A stretch of 16,703 bases of DNA from JAWXCH01 sp034440595. Its GTDB lineage: Bacteria; Planctomycetota; Planctomycetia; Pirellulales; JALHPA01. The notes under the pieces were generated by a model. It was not told the origin of the DNA and searched no databases. It saw only the letters and a list, made by a program, of their open reading frames with translations. Shown here one piece after another: positions 1 to 7,502 of this stretch (its first letter is position 1; each line of letters opens with the position of its first letter). A program made the translations under genes and the position numbers. Where the stretch lies: contig JAWXCH010000558.1 in NCBI GenBank assembly GCA_034440595.1, positions 1-16,703 on the forward strand, written 5' to 3'.

Positions 1-691
1 CCTCTCTGGCCGGTAAGAATGTTTCCACGCGCAACCGGTCCAGCCGCATGATGCGCAAGATGGTATCGCCCGGATTGACCCATTCCCCTCTTTGCTTTTT
101 GACCTGCACCACCATGCCGTCAAAAGGAGCGACCGTTTGACGGCGGCGGACATCGATCTCGGCGGAGTTCAGTTCAGCACGATGCAGTTTTTCGGTCAGG
201 CGTGCAATCGCCAATTCTTCCTGAGCTTGTTCGATTTCCAGCTCCGAACGTTCGGCAGTCAGTCGCAACTGATCCATTTCAGTGGCCGATACGCTTTTTT
301 TGAACTGCTCCAGTGAGTCCTTGGCTCTTTGGTAATCCGCGTGGGCTACCTCGGCGGCCTTTTTTGAATATCGCACGCTGACATCGTTTTTTGCCTTGGC
401 GGTGGCAATTTCCAGTTCAAAACGGGCCTTGGCCAGCGCCGCTACGGCCGCGTCGTCCTCTACCTTGGCCAGCAACTGCTGCGCCTTCACCGCGTCTCCT
501 TCGCGAACTAGCAATTCAGAAATTGCACCTGCTTCCTTGGCCGGCAGTTCCACTTGCTCGATCACGGTGAGCAGTGCCCCATCGACCTTGAGTGGCTCAG
601 CGGCAAATAGCGAACTGGTCGCCGCGATGGCTATGAATAATGTGCTGATGTAGAGCTTCATCAATGCAGTCTTTCTTACATTAAGAGACAT
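1..691 (-). CDS. HlyD-family periplasmic adaptor (membrane fusion protein), C-terminus beyond window
   Basis: Periplasmic adaptor subunit of a tripartite exporter, linking an inner-membrane pump to an outer-membrane channel. The 230 visible codons read as a signal peptide (about 1-30, cleavage near LFAAE), a first lipoyl half (about 42-78, with GAISELLVREGDAVKAQQ), an Ala/Glu/Lys-rich coiled-coil hairpin (about 80-180), the second lipoyl half (APFDGMVVQVKKQRGEWVNP, 188-207) and the beginning of the beta-barrel. It is cut by the left edge. I chose the ATG at 691 because GGGAGGT lies 7 bases upstream; an in-frame ATG at 661 (MKLYIS) is the alternative. Only 24 bases separate it from the stop of the GAF-HlyD gene upstream, so they form an operon. 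With no membrane helix beyond the signal peptide it is probably fully periplasmic and works with its larger neighbour. The family call is firm; the substrate is unknown. Confidence 0.88.
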   Translation of the reverse strand, partial: MSLNVRKTALMKLYISTLFIAIAATSSLFAAEPLKVDGALLTVIEQVELPAKEAGAISELLVREGDAVKAQQLLAKVEDDAAVAALAKARFELEIATAKAKNDVSVRYSKKAAEVAHADYQRAKDSLEQFKKSVSATEMDQLRLTAERSELEIEQAQEELAIARLTEKLHRAELNSAEIDVRRRQTVAPFDGMVVQVKKQRGEWVNPGDTILRIMRLDRLRVETFLPARE

Positions 692-715
692 TTGCAACAC
701 CTCCCACCATTTCTA

Positions 716-2839
716 TTAAAACAACACGCGGCGGCGAATCGCGTTCCAGGCATCGTGCAGCCAGACAAATCCCAAGGATCGCCCCCCGCAGTCAATATTG
801 CCAATGACTCTGGCTCCAGGGCGACGCACGGGGGGCGGATCGTCCAAGCGTACTGTTACGGTGACTGTCGGTTCGGCCTGCTCGCGCGGACTGGTCCTGG
901 CGGCAATGTTTTGCACCGTGCCAAGGTAGGTCGTGCCCGGATCGATTGCCAGTGCAAATTCAACCGACTGCGGTGTTCCGTTGTCGATCGCTTTTTGCCA
1001 GGCCTCTTGCACATAGCCGACTTTGTTATCCGGTACGTGCAATTCAACCAGCCAACCTCCTTCGATATCGGCCAGCGAGAGCAATTTTTGCCCGCGCTGG
1101 ACAGGACGATTGGCCAGCAACCGCGCCAGGTCAGCGGTCAGGACCTGACCTCGAATTGGGCTAGTGACCCGCAGTTCTTTCATCTGCAAATCGACAATCT
1201 CTTGCTGTTGTTTTAGACTGGCAATCTGCTGCTTGATGGTCTCTTCCTCAGCGGTCAGTTGCAGTGGCTTGGTGGTACTTTCATTGTCGTTGCCATCCAG
1301 TCCCAATCTGGCTGCCTGAATGGCCAGCAACTTCTTCTCCGCCGTTTGCAGTTCGCCGGACAGCCGCGCGCTTTCAAAGTCCAGTGTCGGGCTGCGCAGT
1401 TCAAGCAGCGGTGCACCCGTGTCCACCATCGCTCCTTGCTCGGTTTGTACCTGTTGAACAATGCCGTCCATAGAGGCGAACAACTCTTGCCGCACGATCG
1501 GTTGTAACTCGCCCGGGCTTTCAACTGTAAAATCTGCGGGAATGAGGATCAACGCCAGCGTAGCGGCTGCCAGAAGGCCCAGCACCAATAACGTCTTTGG
1601 CAACTGCTTGGCCTGGGCCAGCCAACCAATTTTCGCCAGCCCGCGATTGAATGAAATCAACGGCAGCCGGTCCACCGCCTGGGCATTGCGTACCGCCAGA
1701 GTGCTGTGCTGTGCTACGCTCATCACGCGGCGCAGGAATAAATCATCCGCCACGATCGCTGAGAACTGCTCGACAATCAGCGCTCCGATGGGAATAGCTG
1801 CCGCGCTGCCGGTGGTAGGCTGCTGTTGTTCATCCGCGCTTTGCGCTTCGTCGGACAAGAGCGGTACTACTGCCAATGTCCGCGCATGCGACTCTTCGAT
1901 ATAGGCCTGCAATGGCTCTTGAATCTGAGGAGGCAGCTCGTCGGAGTGTCCATAGTACCAAAGCGATTGCCCAGTCACGGCCACGCGTGCGGCAAGCGTT
2001 TCCAACTGGCGGACTGCATTGGCGCGACGATTGACCGTATCCAATCCGCTGACCGCCAGCAGTTGGTATTTTCCGCCACGGTTAACTATCACACTTAGTC
2101 GATCGGCCTGCGCCATGCGGCGACCTTCGTTGGCCACGGCGAACGCGACCTGCTGCAAGTCACCGCCTTGATGCACCTGATTGACGAACTGTTCAAAATC
2201 TTGCCAGACATCTTCGCGCTGGCGGAGAATCCGCACGCGGTGCTGGCGATGATAGTCCAGCGCAATTTCGGCCAGCGCTGCGACGAAACGCAGATACCCT
2301 TGTTGCACTTGCGGCGACAACGCCGATCGAACCACCAGTTCGACCACGCCGGCATCATCTTCGATGCGCCACGGTGCCAGCACCAACAGATGTTCCGTTG
2401 CAGTACTGACCGCGATATTCAGACTGGTCTGTCCACCTAGCTGCACTGCCGAGGGAAACGGATTTGCGGAGGAAGGGAGCGCGGCAACTCGTGGCTCCTC
2501 GCTTTGGACGGTGGAATGTAAAATCTGCCCGTGGGCCAGCGACGAACTGGGGTCATTCATCAACCGCAACGTCTGCCAATTGAGCTGCGAATCGAGCCGC
2601 AGCGATCCTTGCTGTGACCCAACCCAAATCGCCCCCCCGGTCGCGGCCAAAGCCGCGCAGCCTTGATTCAATAGGGCAGCGTGAAACTGGGCCACCGTCA
2701 GGCCCGATGAGGCCAGCCGCGACAGCTCATCGATGACATCCTCCAGGTGCCGACCGACAGCGGCGCTGGCCGCTGGTGGCATGCCCGGCATGGATGCCGA
2801 GGAAGGCTCAAACTCTGGTGCTGCCGAGGATTGGGTCAT
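716..2839 (-). CDS. GAF-domain membrane fusion protein (GAF-GAF-TM-HlyD)
   Basis: A 707-residue protein joining a cytoplasmic sensory part to a periplasmic adaptor part. Visible order: an Ala/Pro/Ser-rich start; a weak GAF-like segment (about 40-170); a clearer GAF domain (about 210-385, including ADRLSVIVNRGGKYQLLAVSG and a second half ending GALIVEQF); one membrane helix (about 414-434, rich in Leu/Ala); then HlyD elements: first lipoyl half (about 448-485, MDGIVQQVQTEQGAMVDTGA), a coiled-coil hairpin (about 486-556), second lipoyl half (SPIRGQVLTADLA, 560-572) and a beta-barrel (about 594-685). Topology by inference: GAF in the cytoplasm, HlyD in the periplasm. GAF domains usually bind small ligands, so adaptor assembly or activity may respond to a cytoplasmic signal. 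No strong Shine-Dalgarno precedes ATG 2839; GAGGAG lies 17-20 bases away, too far. It is the first gene of the operon and diverges from the TolC-like gene. Confidence 0.85.
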   Translation of the reverse strand: MTQSSAAPEFEPSSASMPGMPPAASAAVGRHLEDVIDELSRLASSGLTVAQFHAALLNQGCAALAATGGAIWVGSQQGSLRLDSQLNWQTLRLMNDPSSSLAHGQILHSTVQSEEPRVAALPSSANPFPSAVQLGGQTSLNIAVSTATEHLLVLAPWRIEDDAGVVELVVRSALSPQVQQGYLRFVAALAEIALDYHRQHRVRILRQREDVWQDFEQFVNQVHQGGDLQQVAFAVANEGRRMAQADRLSVIVNRGGKYQLLAVSGLDTVNRRANAVRQLETLAARVAVTGQSLWYYGHSDELPPQIQEPLQAYIEESHARTLAVVPLLSDEAQSADEQQQPTTGSAAAIPIGALIVEQFSAIVADDLFLRRVMSVAQHSTLAVRNAQAVDRLPLISFNRGLAKIGWLAQAKQLPKTLLVLGLLAAATLALILIPADFTVESPGELQPIVRQELFASMDGIVQQVQTEQGAMVDTGAPLLELRSPTLDFESARLSGELQTAEKKLLAIQAARLGLDGNDNESTTKPLQLTAEEETIKQQIASLKQQQEIVDLQMKELRVTSPIRGQVLTADLARLLANRPVQRGQKLLSLADIEGGWLVELHVPDNKVGYVQEAWQKAIDNGTPQSVEFALAIDPGTTYLGTVQNIAARTSPREQAEPTVTVTVRLDDPPPVRRPGARVIGNIDCGGRSLGFVWLHDAWNAIRRRVLF

Positions 2840-2907
2840 GTTCCAAGTATAGCCAACTCCTCTTGCTATCGCCTATTGCGGCAAAATAGCGACCTGACTG
2901 CCGTTCG

Positions 2908-2925
2908 GCCCGCACGCTAGCGGGC
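2908..2925. repeat. Short GC-rich inverted repeat in divergent intergenic region
   Basis: GCCCGC (2908-2913) and GCGGGC (2920-2925) form a 6-bp stem with a 6-base loop, between the divergent adaptor and TolC-like genes. No T-run follows, so an intrinsic terminator is unlikely. It could be an operator or simply structured DNA. Confidence 0.4.
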
Positions 2926-2973
2926 TTGCACGAATCGCCGATTCTCCAAGCGGTTCTTCCTAGACTCCCACCT

Positions 2974-3013
2974 TTACCGAGATTCCCGCCGTGCCAACTG
3001 GCGGGATTGGTAA
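2974..3013. promoter_or_regulatory. Long two-tier hairpin between divergent exporter genes
   Basis: Inner stem TCCCGCC (2984-2990) with GGCGGGA (3000-3006), perfect 7 bp with a 9-base loop. Outer stem TTACC (2974-2978) with GGTAA (3009-3013), separated from the inner stem by short unpaired bases. It sits about 135 bases before each flanking gene start region, inside a 308-base gap that must hold the promoters for both directions. A regulator-binding dyad or a structured 5' leader of the TolC-like mRNA would both fit. The pairing is seen; the function is inferred. The rest of 2840-3147 holds no convincing promoter match. Confidence 0.4.
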
Positions 3014-3147
3014 TCTGCGAGAAATTTTCCGGTTCGGCGGATATTAACGGTTGATCCGACTGTAGGAGTGCCGATGAAAATGGCGTGTTCCGCCGCGCTC
3101 ATTGCGCGGCTGAGGTTTGCCGTGTCGTTGTTTAGCTCCGATTTCCG

Positions 3148-5700
3148 ATGCATCCACGCCTGGTGCGACAGACCGCGATACTATGCACGCTGGCCATTGG
3201 CCTGTCGGGCTGCACCGCGCCGTCGACATTCAAGTTCGAGGATAGCGAGGACATCAGCCACTATCAGCGTGTCGCGACCGAGATTGAGTACCCGGACGTG
3301 AATGAGTGCTCGGCTGAGCAGTTGCATACCCCAGTGCCCATGTCGCTGGATAGCAGCGGCGAGCCACGGTATTGGAACTTGAGTCTGGAAGAAGCGGTGC
3401 ATCTGGCACTGGTCAATTCGCGAGTTCTGCGCGATCTGGGTGGGCAGATTCTGCGAACACCGGGCACCGTCCGGACGATTATGGAGCCGGCGATTGTCGA
3501 GACCGACCCGCGCTTTGGTGTCGAAGCGGCACTATCTGAGTTTGATACGGTGTTTTCTTCGCAGGCGATTGGCGAAAAGAATGACCGTGCGATCAACAAT
3601 CAATTGCTCGGTGGTGGTACCAACCTGTTCAACCAGGATCTGTTCAATTTGCAGAGCCAGTTGCAAAAACGTGCGGCCACCGGCACGTTATTTACGTTGC
3701 GACATCATACCGACTACGACGCTAACAACGCCCCGGCCAATCTGTTTGGCAGCGCTTGGAATACCAACTTTGAAACCGAGGTCCGTCAGCCGTTGATGCA
3801 AAATGCCGGGTTGGAATACAACCGGATTGCTGGACCGAACGGCACGATTGGCGCACCGAACGGTGTCTTGATCGCACGAGTCAATACCGACATCGCACTT
3901 GCCGATTTTGAAGCTGGCGTTCGCGACCTGGTGAGCAATGTCGAGAACGCCTACTGGGATCTGTACTTTGCCTATCGCGATCTGGACTCCAAGATTGCCG
4001 CGCGAAATTCGACTTTGGAGAGCTGGCGGCGTATCGAAGCACTGTACATCACCGGCAAACGTGGCGGCGATGCCTTGCGCGAGGCCGAAGCACGCGAGCA
4101 GTACTTCCGTTTTCAGGAAGAAGTTCAGAATGCACTCAGCGGACGCTTGATCGAAGGAACTCAGACCAATAACGGCAGCGGCGGCGGTTCGTTCCGCAGT
4201 CTGGGTGGCGTGCAAGTCGCCGAACGGCGGCTTCGCTTGATTGCTGGCCTGCCGATTACCGATGGACAGTTGATTCGCCCTTCACAAGAACCACCCCTGG
4301 CCAAAGTAATCTTTGATTGGAACGAAGTCACCAATGAGGCACTCGTTCGCCGCGTGGAACTGCGTCGCCAAAAGTGGCAGATCAAACGGCGCGAGCTGGA
4401 ACTGATTGCCGCCAAGAACTTTCTGCTGCCGAATTTTGATGCCATTGGTCGCTATCGCTGGCGCGGGTTTGGCAAGGATCTGCTCGATCCTCGCACCAGC
4501 AGCAATGACCCATTCGACAATGCCTATCAGAACCTGACCGACGGCGAATTTCAGGAGTGGCAGTTAGGGCTGGAATACTCAGTACCGCTCGGCCTGCGTC
4601 GCGGACACGCTGCGGTGCGCAACGCCGAGACAATTCTGGCACGAGATCGCGCCGTGCTGTTTGAACAGGAGCGCGATGTCATCCTTGGTCTGAGCAATGC
4701 ATTTGCCGAAGTTGAACGTGCCTGGGGAGTCGCACAAACCAATTACGATCGCCGTCTGGCCGCCAATGCGCAGCTCGGTGCTACACAATCGGCCTTTGAC
4801 GCCGGTCGCGTGCAATTGGATCTGGTCCTGGAAGCACAGCGCCGCATGACTGAGTCTGAGACGCGGTACTTTGCCTCCTTGGTCGAGTACGCCCTGGCCG
4901 TGAAGAACATGCATTACGAAAAAGGCTCGCTGTTGGATTACAACGAAGTGCATCTGGCCGAAGGGCCGTGGCCGGGCAAGGCGTACAAAGACGCCGCCGA
5001 ACGGACCGGCGGGCCAGGTTCGCCGCGTTGGCCATTTAACTACATCTTTACCAAGACCAAGCCGATCAGCCAGGGGCCGTTCCCGCAACAGACGTTGCCA
5101 GAGCCGATCGCGGGCGAAGGAGAAATCGTTCTGCCAGGGCAGCCGTTGCCAAGCAATGTGTTGCCGGCTGAATCCATTCCGCCGGGCACTTTGCCCGCGA
5201 ATACTCCGCACGAATTACCGGGGCCGAGTGCCCCGCGACGTGGCCAACCGGGAAGCAGTTCCTCTGCGCCTAGTGCAGTGCCGTCCGCCGCACCAGGTGC
5301 AGTGCCGGACCATCCGATCAACGTACTGCCAAGTAGCGTGACCGATTCGGGCAGAGCGAGAGTCGCCGCAGCGGTGAAGCGAAATACAACGACCGCCAAC
5401 CAACCAGCCACGCAAGATGTAATGCCAGTGAACTCGTCTGCACCATACATGCCCGTGCAGCATGCAATTCCTCAAGGTGCTACACCGACTGCTAGTCCTG
5501 CTCGCACGCAACCGGTGAACACGCCGTCACGGCCAACTCGTGGAACACCCACGCTGGCTCCGCCAGAACCGATTGGGCCATCTACCGGCCGCTCAGCACA
5601 TGTCGTCTACAGCGCTCCGCACGGGGCCGCAATCGATCGCCCGGCTCAGCCCGCGTCGTTTGAAGATAGCGGCGTCACTGAGTTTCCGAGTGTTCGGTAG
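3148..5700 (+). CDS. TolC-family outer-membrane efflux lipoprotein with Pro-rich C-terminal extension
   Basis: Outer-membrane channel of a tripartite exporter. The N-terminus MHPRLVRQTAILCTLAIGLS then GCT has a lipobox (LSGC, Cys22), so it is probably a lipoprotein like many OMF channels. Outer-membrane-factor features: a first helical entry (WNLSLEEAVHLALVNSR, about 76-92), long helices (about 245-345), the repeat-boundary pattern LRLIAGLPITDGQLIRP (about 362-378), then a second half with LPNFDAIGRYRWRGFG, SVPLGLRRGHAAVRNAE (about 478-494) and long helices to about 600. From about residue 645 to 850 the chain is Pro/Ser/Ala/Thr-rich and looks disordered; TolC-type proteins usually end near 450-500 residues, so the 850-residue length is unusual. 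ATG 3148 is the first in-frame start after a stop at 3133 but lacks a clear Shine-Dalgarno; a well-primed overlapping ORF at 3074 might couple translation. It diverges from two adaptor genes that probably work with it. Confidence 0.86.
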   Translation: MHPRLVRQTAILCTLAIGLSGCTAPSTFKFEDSEDISHYQRVATEIEYPDVNECSAEQLHTPVPMSLDSSGEPRYWNLSLEEAVHLALVNSRVLRDLGGQILRTPGTVRTIMEPAIVETDPRFGVEAALSEFDTVFSSQAIGEKNDRAINNQLLGGGTNLFNQDLFNLQSQLQKRAATGTLFTLRHHTDYDANNAPANLFGSAWNTNFETEVRQPLMQNAGLEYNRIAGPNGTIGAPNGVLIARVNTDIALADFEAGVRDLVSNVENAYWDLYFAYRDLDSKIAARNSTLESWRRIEALYITGKRGGDALREAEAREQYFRFQEEVQNALSGRLIEGTQTNNGSGGGSFRSLGGVQVAERRLRLIAGLPITDGQLIRPSQEPPLAKVIFDWNEVTNEALVRRVELRRQKWQIKRRELELIAAKNFLLPNFDAIGRYRWRGFGKDLLDPRTSSNDPFDNAYQNLTDGEFQEWQLGLEYSVPLGLRRGHAAVRNAETILARDRAVLFEQERDVILGLSNAFAEVERAWGVAQTNYDRRLAANAQLGATQSAFDAGRVQLDLVLEAQRRMTESETRYFASLVEYALAVKNMHYEKGSLLDYNEVHLAEGPWPGKAYKDAAERTGGPGSPRWPFNYIFTKTKPISQGPFPQQTLPEPIAGEGEIVLPGQPLPSNVLPAESIPPGTLPANTPHELPGPSAPRRGQPGSSSSAPSAVPSAAPGAVPDHPINVLPSSVTDSGRARVAAAVKRNTTTANQPATQDVMPVNSSAPYMPVQHAIPQGATPTASPARTQPVNTPSRPTRGTPTLAPPEPIGPSTGRSAHVVYSAPHGAAIDRPAQPASFEDSGVTEFPSVR

Positions 5701-5730
5701 TGGAACCCCGAGGTAACGGTTCGACGAATC

Positions 5731-5811
5731 CTCCACCTCTCCACCCGCAAGACTCTGACTTTACAAATCGCGCCCTGGGGGAGAGGTCGACGCCCCAGCG
5801 TCGGGTGAGGG
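5731..5811 (-). repeat. REP-like palindromic element, copy 1 (reverse orientation, partly degenerate)
   Basis: The core GGGGGAGAGGTCGACG and GGGTGAGGG (5777-5811) is the reverse complement of the start of the second copy (CCCTCACCC, stem, ACCTCTCCC). An internal stem CGACGC (5788-5793) with GCGTCG (5798-5803) and loop CCCA is perfect. A more degenerate second half with CCACCTCTCC and CCCGCAAG runs to about 5731. It begins about 30 bases after the TolC-like stop and faces copy 2 in inverted orientation. Confidence 0.6.
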
Positions 5812-5900
5812 AAACTAGAGAGGTGAAACTAGATCAGGCGAACACTTGCGCAAAGAAGGTGAGAACCTGTTGCTCATTTTCTATTCTAACCGTTTTTTAA

Positions 5901-5957
5901 CCCACCCTCACCCGCGGCTGATACCGCGACCTACTCCCGCAAGCGGGAGAGGTGAAG
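5901..5957 (+). repeat. REP-like palindromic element, copy 2 (best preserved)
   Basis: Two adjacent hairpins: CGCGG (5913-5917) with CCGCG (5924-5928), and CTCCCGC (5934-5940) with GCGGGAG (5943-5949) across a 2-base AA loop, preceded by CCCTCACCC and followed by AGGTGAAG. This layout, CTCCCGCAAGCGGGAG within a larger dyad, matches intergenic palindromic repeats known in many bacterial genomes. No transposase is nearby. Confidence 0.7.
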
Positions 5958-5996
5958 AAATAACTCGCCTCGTTCTTAGATTACGCGACTTGTTAC

Positions 5997-6064
5997 GCGG
6001 GAGAGGTGAAGCGGTATCGCAACTCGCGGACAAGACTGGCAGGATACCGCGCTCCGCTAGCGCG
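5997..6064 (+). repeat. REP-like partial copy followed by nested inverted repeats
   Basis: GCGGGAGAGGTGAAG (5997-6011) repeats 5943-5957 exactly over 15 bases. It runs straight into GCGGTATC (6011-6018), which pairs perfectly with GATACCGC (6043-6050), and the latter overlaps a second stem CGCGCT (6048-6053) with AGCGCG (6059-6064). The same GATACCGCG string also occurs in copy 2 (5920-5928). The remainder of the 449-base gap (5701-6149) shows no gene; the open frame through 5846-6379 is built from these repeats and then runs antisense to the FHA-EAL gene. Confidence 0.6.
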
Positions 6065-6149
6065 TCGCGGCTAACATCATTCAACCGTTTGCGGCAATCA
6101 AAAGCGCAAACTATTGCGACCGTGAATGAAGAACGCTCGACCGTTGTCC

Positions 6150-7265
6150 TTACGGCGTGCGAACCGTATCGTTGGTATACGCTTCGAGAGGCTGCGGGCG
6201 GCCAAAGTAGAAGCCTTGTGCATATTCAAAGCCTAGCTGCGCGCAGGTTTCTGCCTCTTCGGCGTGTTCGATCCCCTCGGCCAACGGAGCGATACCAAAA
6301 TCGCGAATCATCCGCACCAGTTGCGCCAGCATCTGCTGATGCTTGGACTGTGCAATGTGAATGTTGCGAATCAGCTTGAGGTCAAACTTCAAATAGTCCG
6401 GCGGAACCTCAATCAATTCGGCCAGGCGACCTTGCCCTGCGCCAAAGTCATCGTAGGCCAGGCCAATATGCAGATCGTGCAGGGCCAGCCGCAGTTGCCG
6501 CATTTTTTGGGCGTCGGTAATGGCCCCTTCGTGAATCTCCAACACGATCGGTTGCGTTGGTGCAATGGCGCGCATCTCGGTCAACGACCGTAGCAGATCC
6601 GTCCCCTGCATTTCGTTCGGATGCGTATTGACGAAAATCAGCGGGTTGTTGGGGAGCTTGCTGCCGACTCGAATCCCTTCGTTCCGCAGCATCACGCTCA
6701 GTTCGCATTCCAGCCCCAGCGAGCTGGCAACGTTGAACATGACCAGAGGGCTATGCAGGCCTTCCAAGGGACTTCGGCCTAGCGATTCGTATCCAATGAC
6801 TTGCCGTTCGGCCAACCGAAGGATCGGCTGAAAGTATGGGGTCACCATTCGATCGGACAGCAATCGGTCGAACTGCAAGAGCGCCAGCGGCCATTCGCCG
6901 GGTGCTTGTTCCAAGGTCTGTCGCAAGGCAACGGAGACGCGATCACAGCCGAGGCGGAAAACGCTGTTGGCAAATTGGATCAGATCCCCTTCGCGCACGA
7001 CCGTTTCGCCGCGGAGCCGAGTGCCGTTCACAAATGTTCCGTTCGTACTGCCAAGATCGCGAAGCAGCAGTGTGCCATTCTGTTCAAAGAACTCGGCATG
7101 CTGCTTGGAAATGGTCGGGTCCGGCAGCGAGAAGTGCAACTCCGGCAGGCGGCCAATCCGAAACGGCAACTGCTTGATCGTGACCTTGCGGATGGACAAG
7201 GTCGTGTCCGCGCAGCCGGTCAAGCACCAGGTTGCTTCTGCCGAAACCACAGCCGCGCTTGTCAT
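6150..7265 (-). CDS. FHA-EAL protein, probable cyclic-di-GMP phosphodiesterase
   Basis: A 371-residue soluble protein: FHA domain at about 23-105 and EAL domain at about 125-365. The FHA hallmarks are FRIGR (35-39), S53 and H56 in TISKQH, and GSTNGTFVNG (72-81), the phosphothreonine-binding loop set. The EAL domain has ESL (160-162) for the signature E-A-L, N213, E243 in LEIHE, the DDFG pair D272/D273, K293 in LKFD, E330 in AEGIE and Q350 in AQGF, so every metal- and substrate-binding position I can place is kept. EAL domains hydrolyse cyclic-di-GMP to pGpG; FHA suggests control by Ser/Thr phosphorylation, and such a kinase lies at 10238-12586, though no link is shown. I chose ATG 7265 because GAGG sits 6 bases upstream; a TTG at 7337 would add 24 residues. 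No GGDEF domain or membrane helix is present. Confidence 0.85.
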   Translation of the reverse strand: MTSAAVVSAEATWCLTGCADTTLSIRKVTIKQLPFRIGRLPELHFSLPDPTISKQHAEFFEQNGTLLLRDLGSTNGTFVNGTRLRGETVVREGDLIQFANSVFRLGCDRVSVALRQTLEQAPGEWPLALLQFDRLLSDRMVTPYFQPILRLAERQVIGYESLGRSPLEGLHSPLVMFNVASSLGLECELSVMLRNEGIRVGSKLPNNPLIFVNTHPNEMQGTDLLRSLTEMRAIAPTQPIVLEIHEGAITDAQKMRQLRLALHDLHIGLAYDDFGAGQGRLAELIEVPPDYLKFDLKLIRNIHIAQSKHQQMLAQLVRMIRDFGIAPLAEGIEHAEEAETCAQLGFEYAQGFYFGRPQPLEAYTNDTVRTP

Positions 7266-7384
7266 GTCGGTCCTCGGAAGTACGTAATGCCGGACTGTGC
7301 TAAATCGTGTGAGGCGTTTCGACGCAGAATAATCCAAGCGTCGTTGTCAGTCAGACATCGTGTCCAAGGGAATCTTGGGATACG

Positions 7385-7401
7385 TTTGCCAGTTAGGCAA
7401 A
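7385..7401. promoter_or_regulatory. Small inverted repeat upstream of the FHA-EAL gene
   Basis: TTTGCC (7385-7390) and GGCAAA (7396-7401) flank AGTTA, about 120 bases before the FHA-EAL start in the 237-base gap (7266-7502) between it and the DUF2071 gene. The dyad could be an operator; it has no T-run. Nothing else in the gap is identifiable. Confidence 0.3.
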
Positions 7402-7502
7402 TCGGTCAAGCCGCGCAGGTGGAGCTGTGCCGATTATTCGGTCTTTTTGCGTCAAGAAGTGCCTGCTTGGTCCCTGTCGTGACCCAATCATTAGGATCCA
7501 CT

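Noticed and set aside
92..653. Plus-strand open frames at the left edge (74 and 85 residues).
   Set aside because: They lie antisense to the well-supported HlyD adaptor, whose coiled coil and lipoyl motifs read cleanly on the minus strand.
4579..5211. A 210-residue minus-strand frame inside the TolC-like gene.
   Set aside because: Antisense shadow; the plus strand holds continuous outer-membrane-factor motifs through the same DNA.
5901..6064. CRISPR array, because of repeated palindromic units.
   Set aside because: Copies vary in length and orientation, spacing is irregular, and no cas genes are present; REP-like elements fit better.
5846..6379. A 177-residue plus-strand frame after the TolC-like gene.
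   Set aside because: Built from REP-like repeats and then antisense to the EAL domain; Arg/Ser-rich with no fold signal.
7427..7450. Intrinsic terminator CCGA-TTAT-TCGG followed by T-rich sequence.
   Set aside because: Stem is only 4 bp and the T-run is on the plus strand, where no gene ends.
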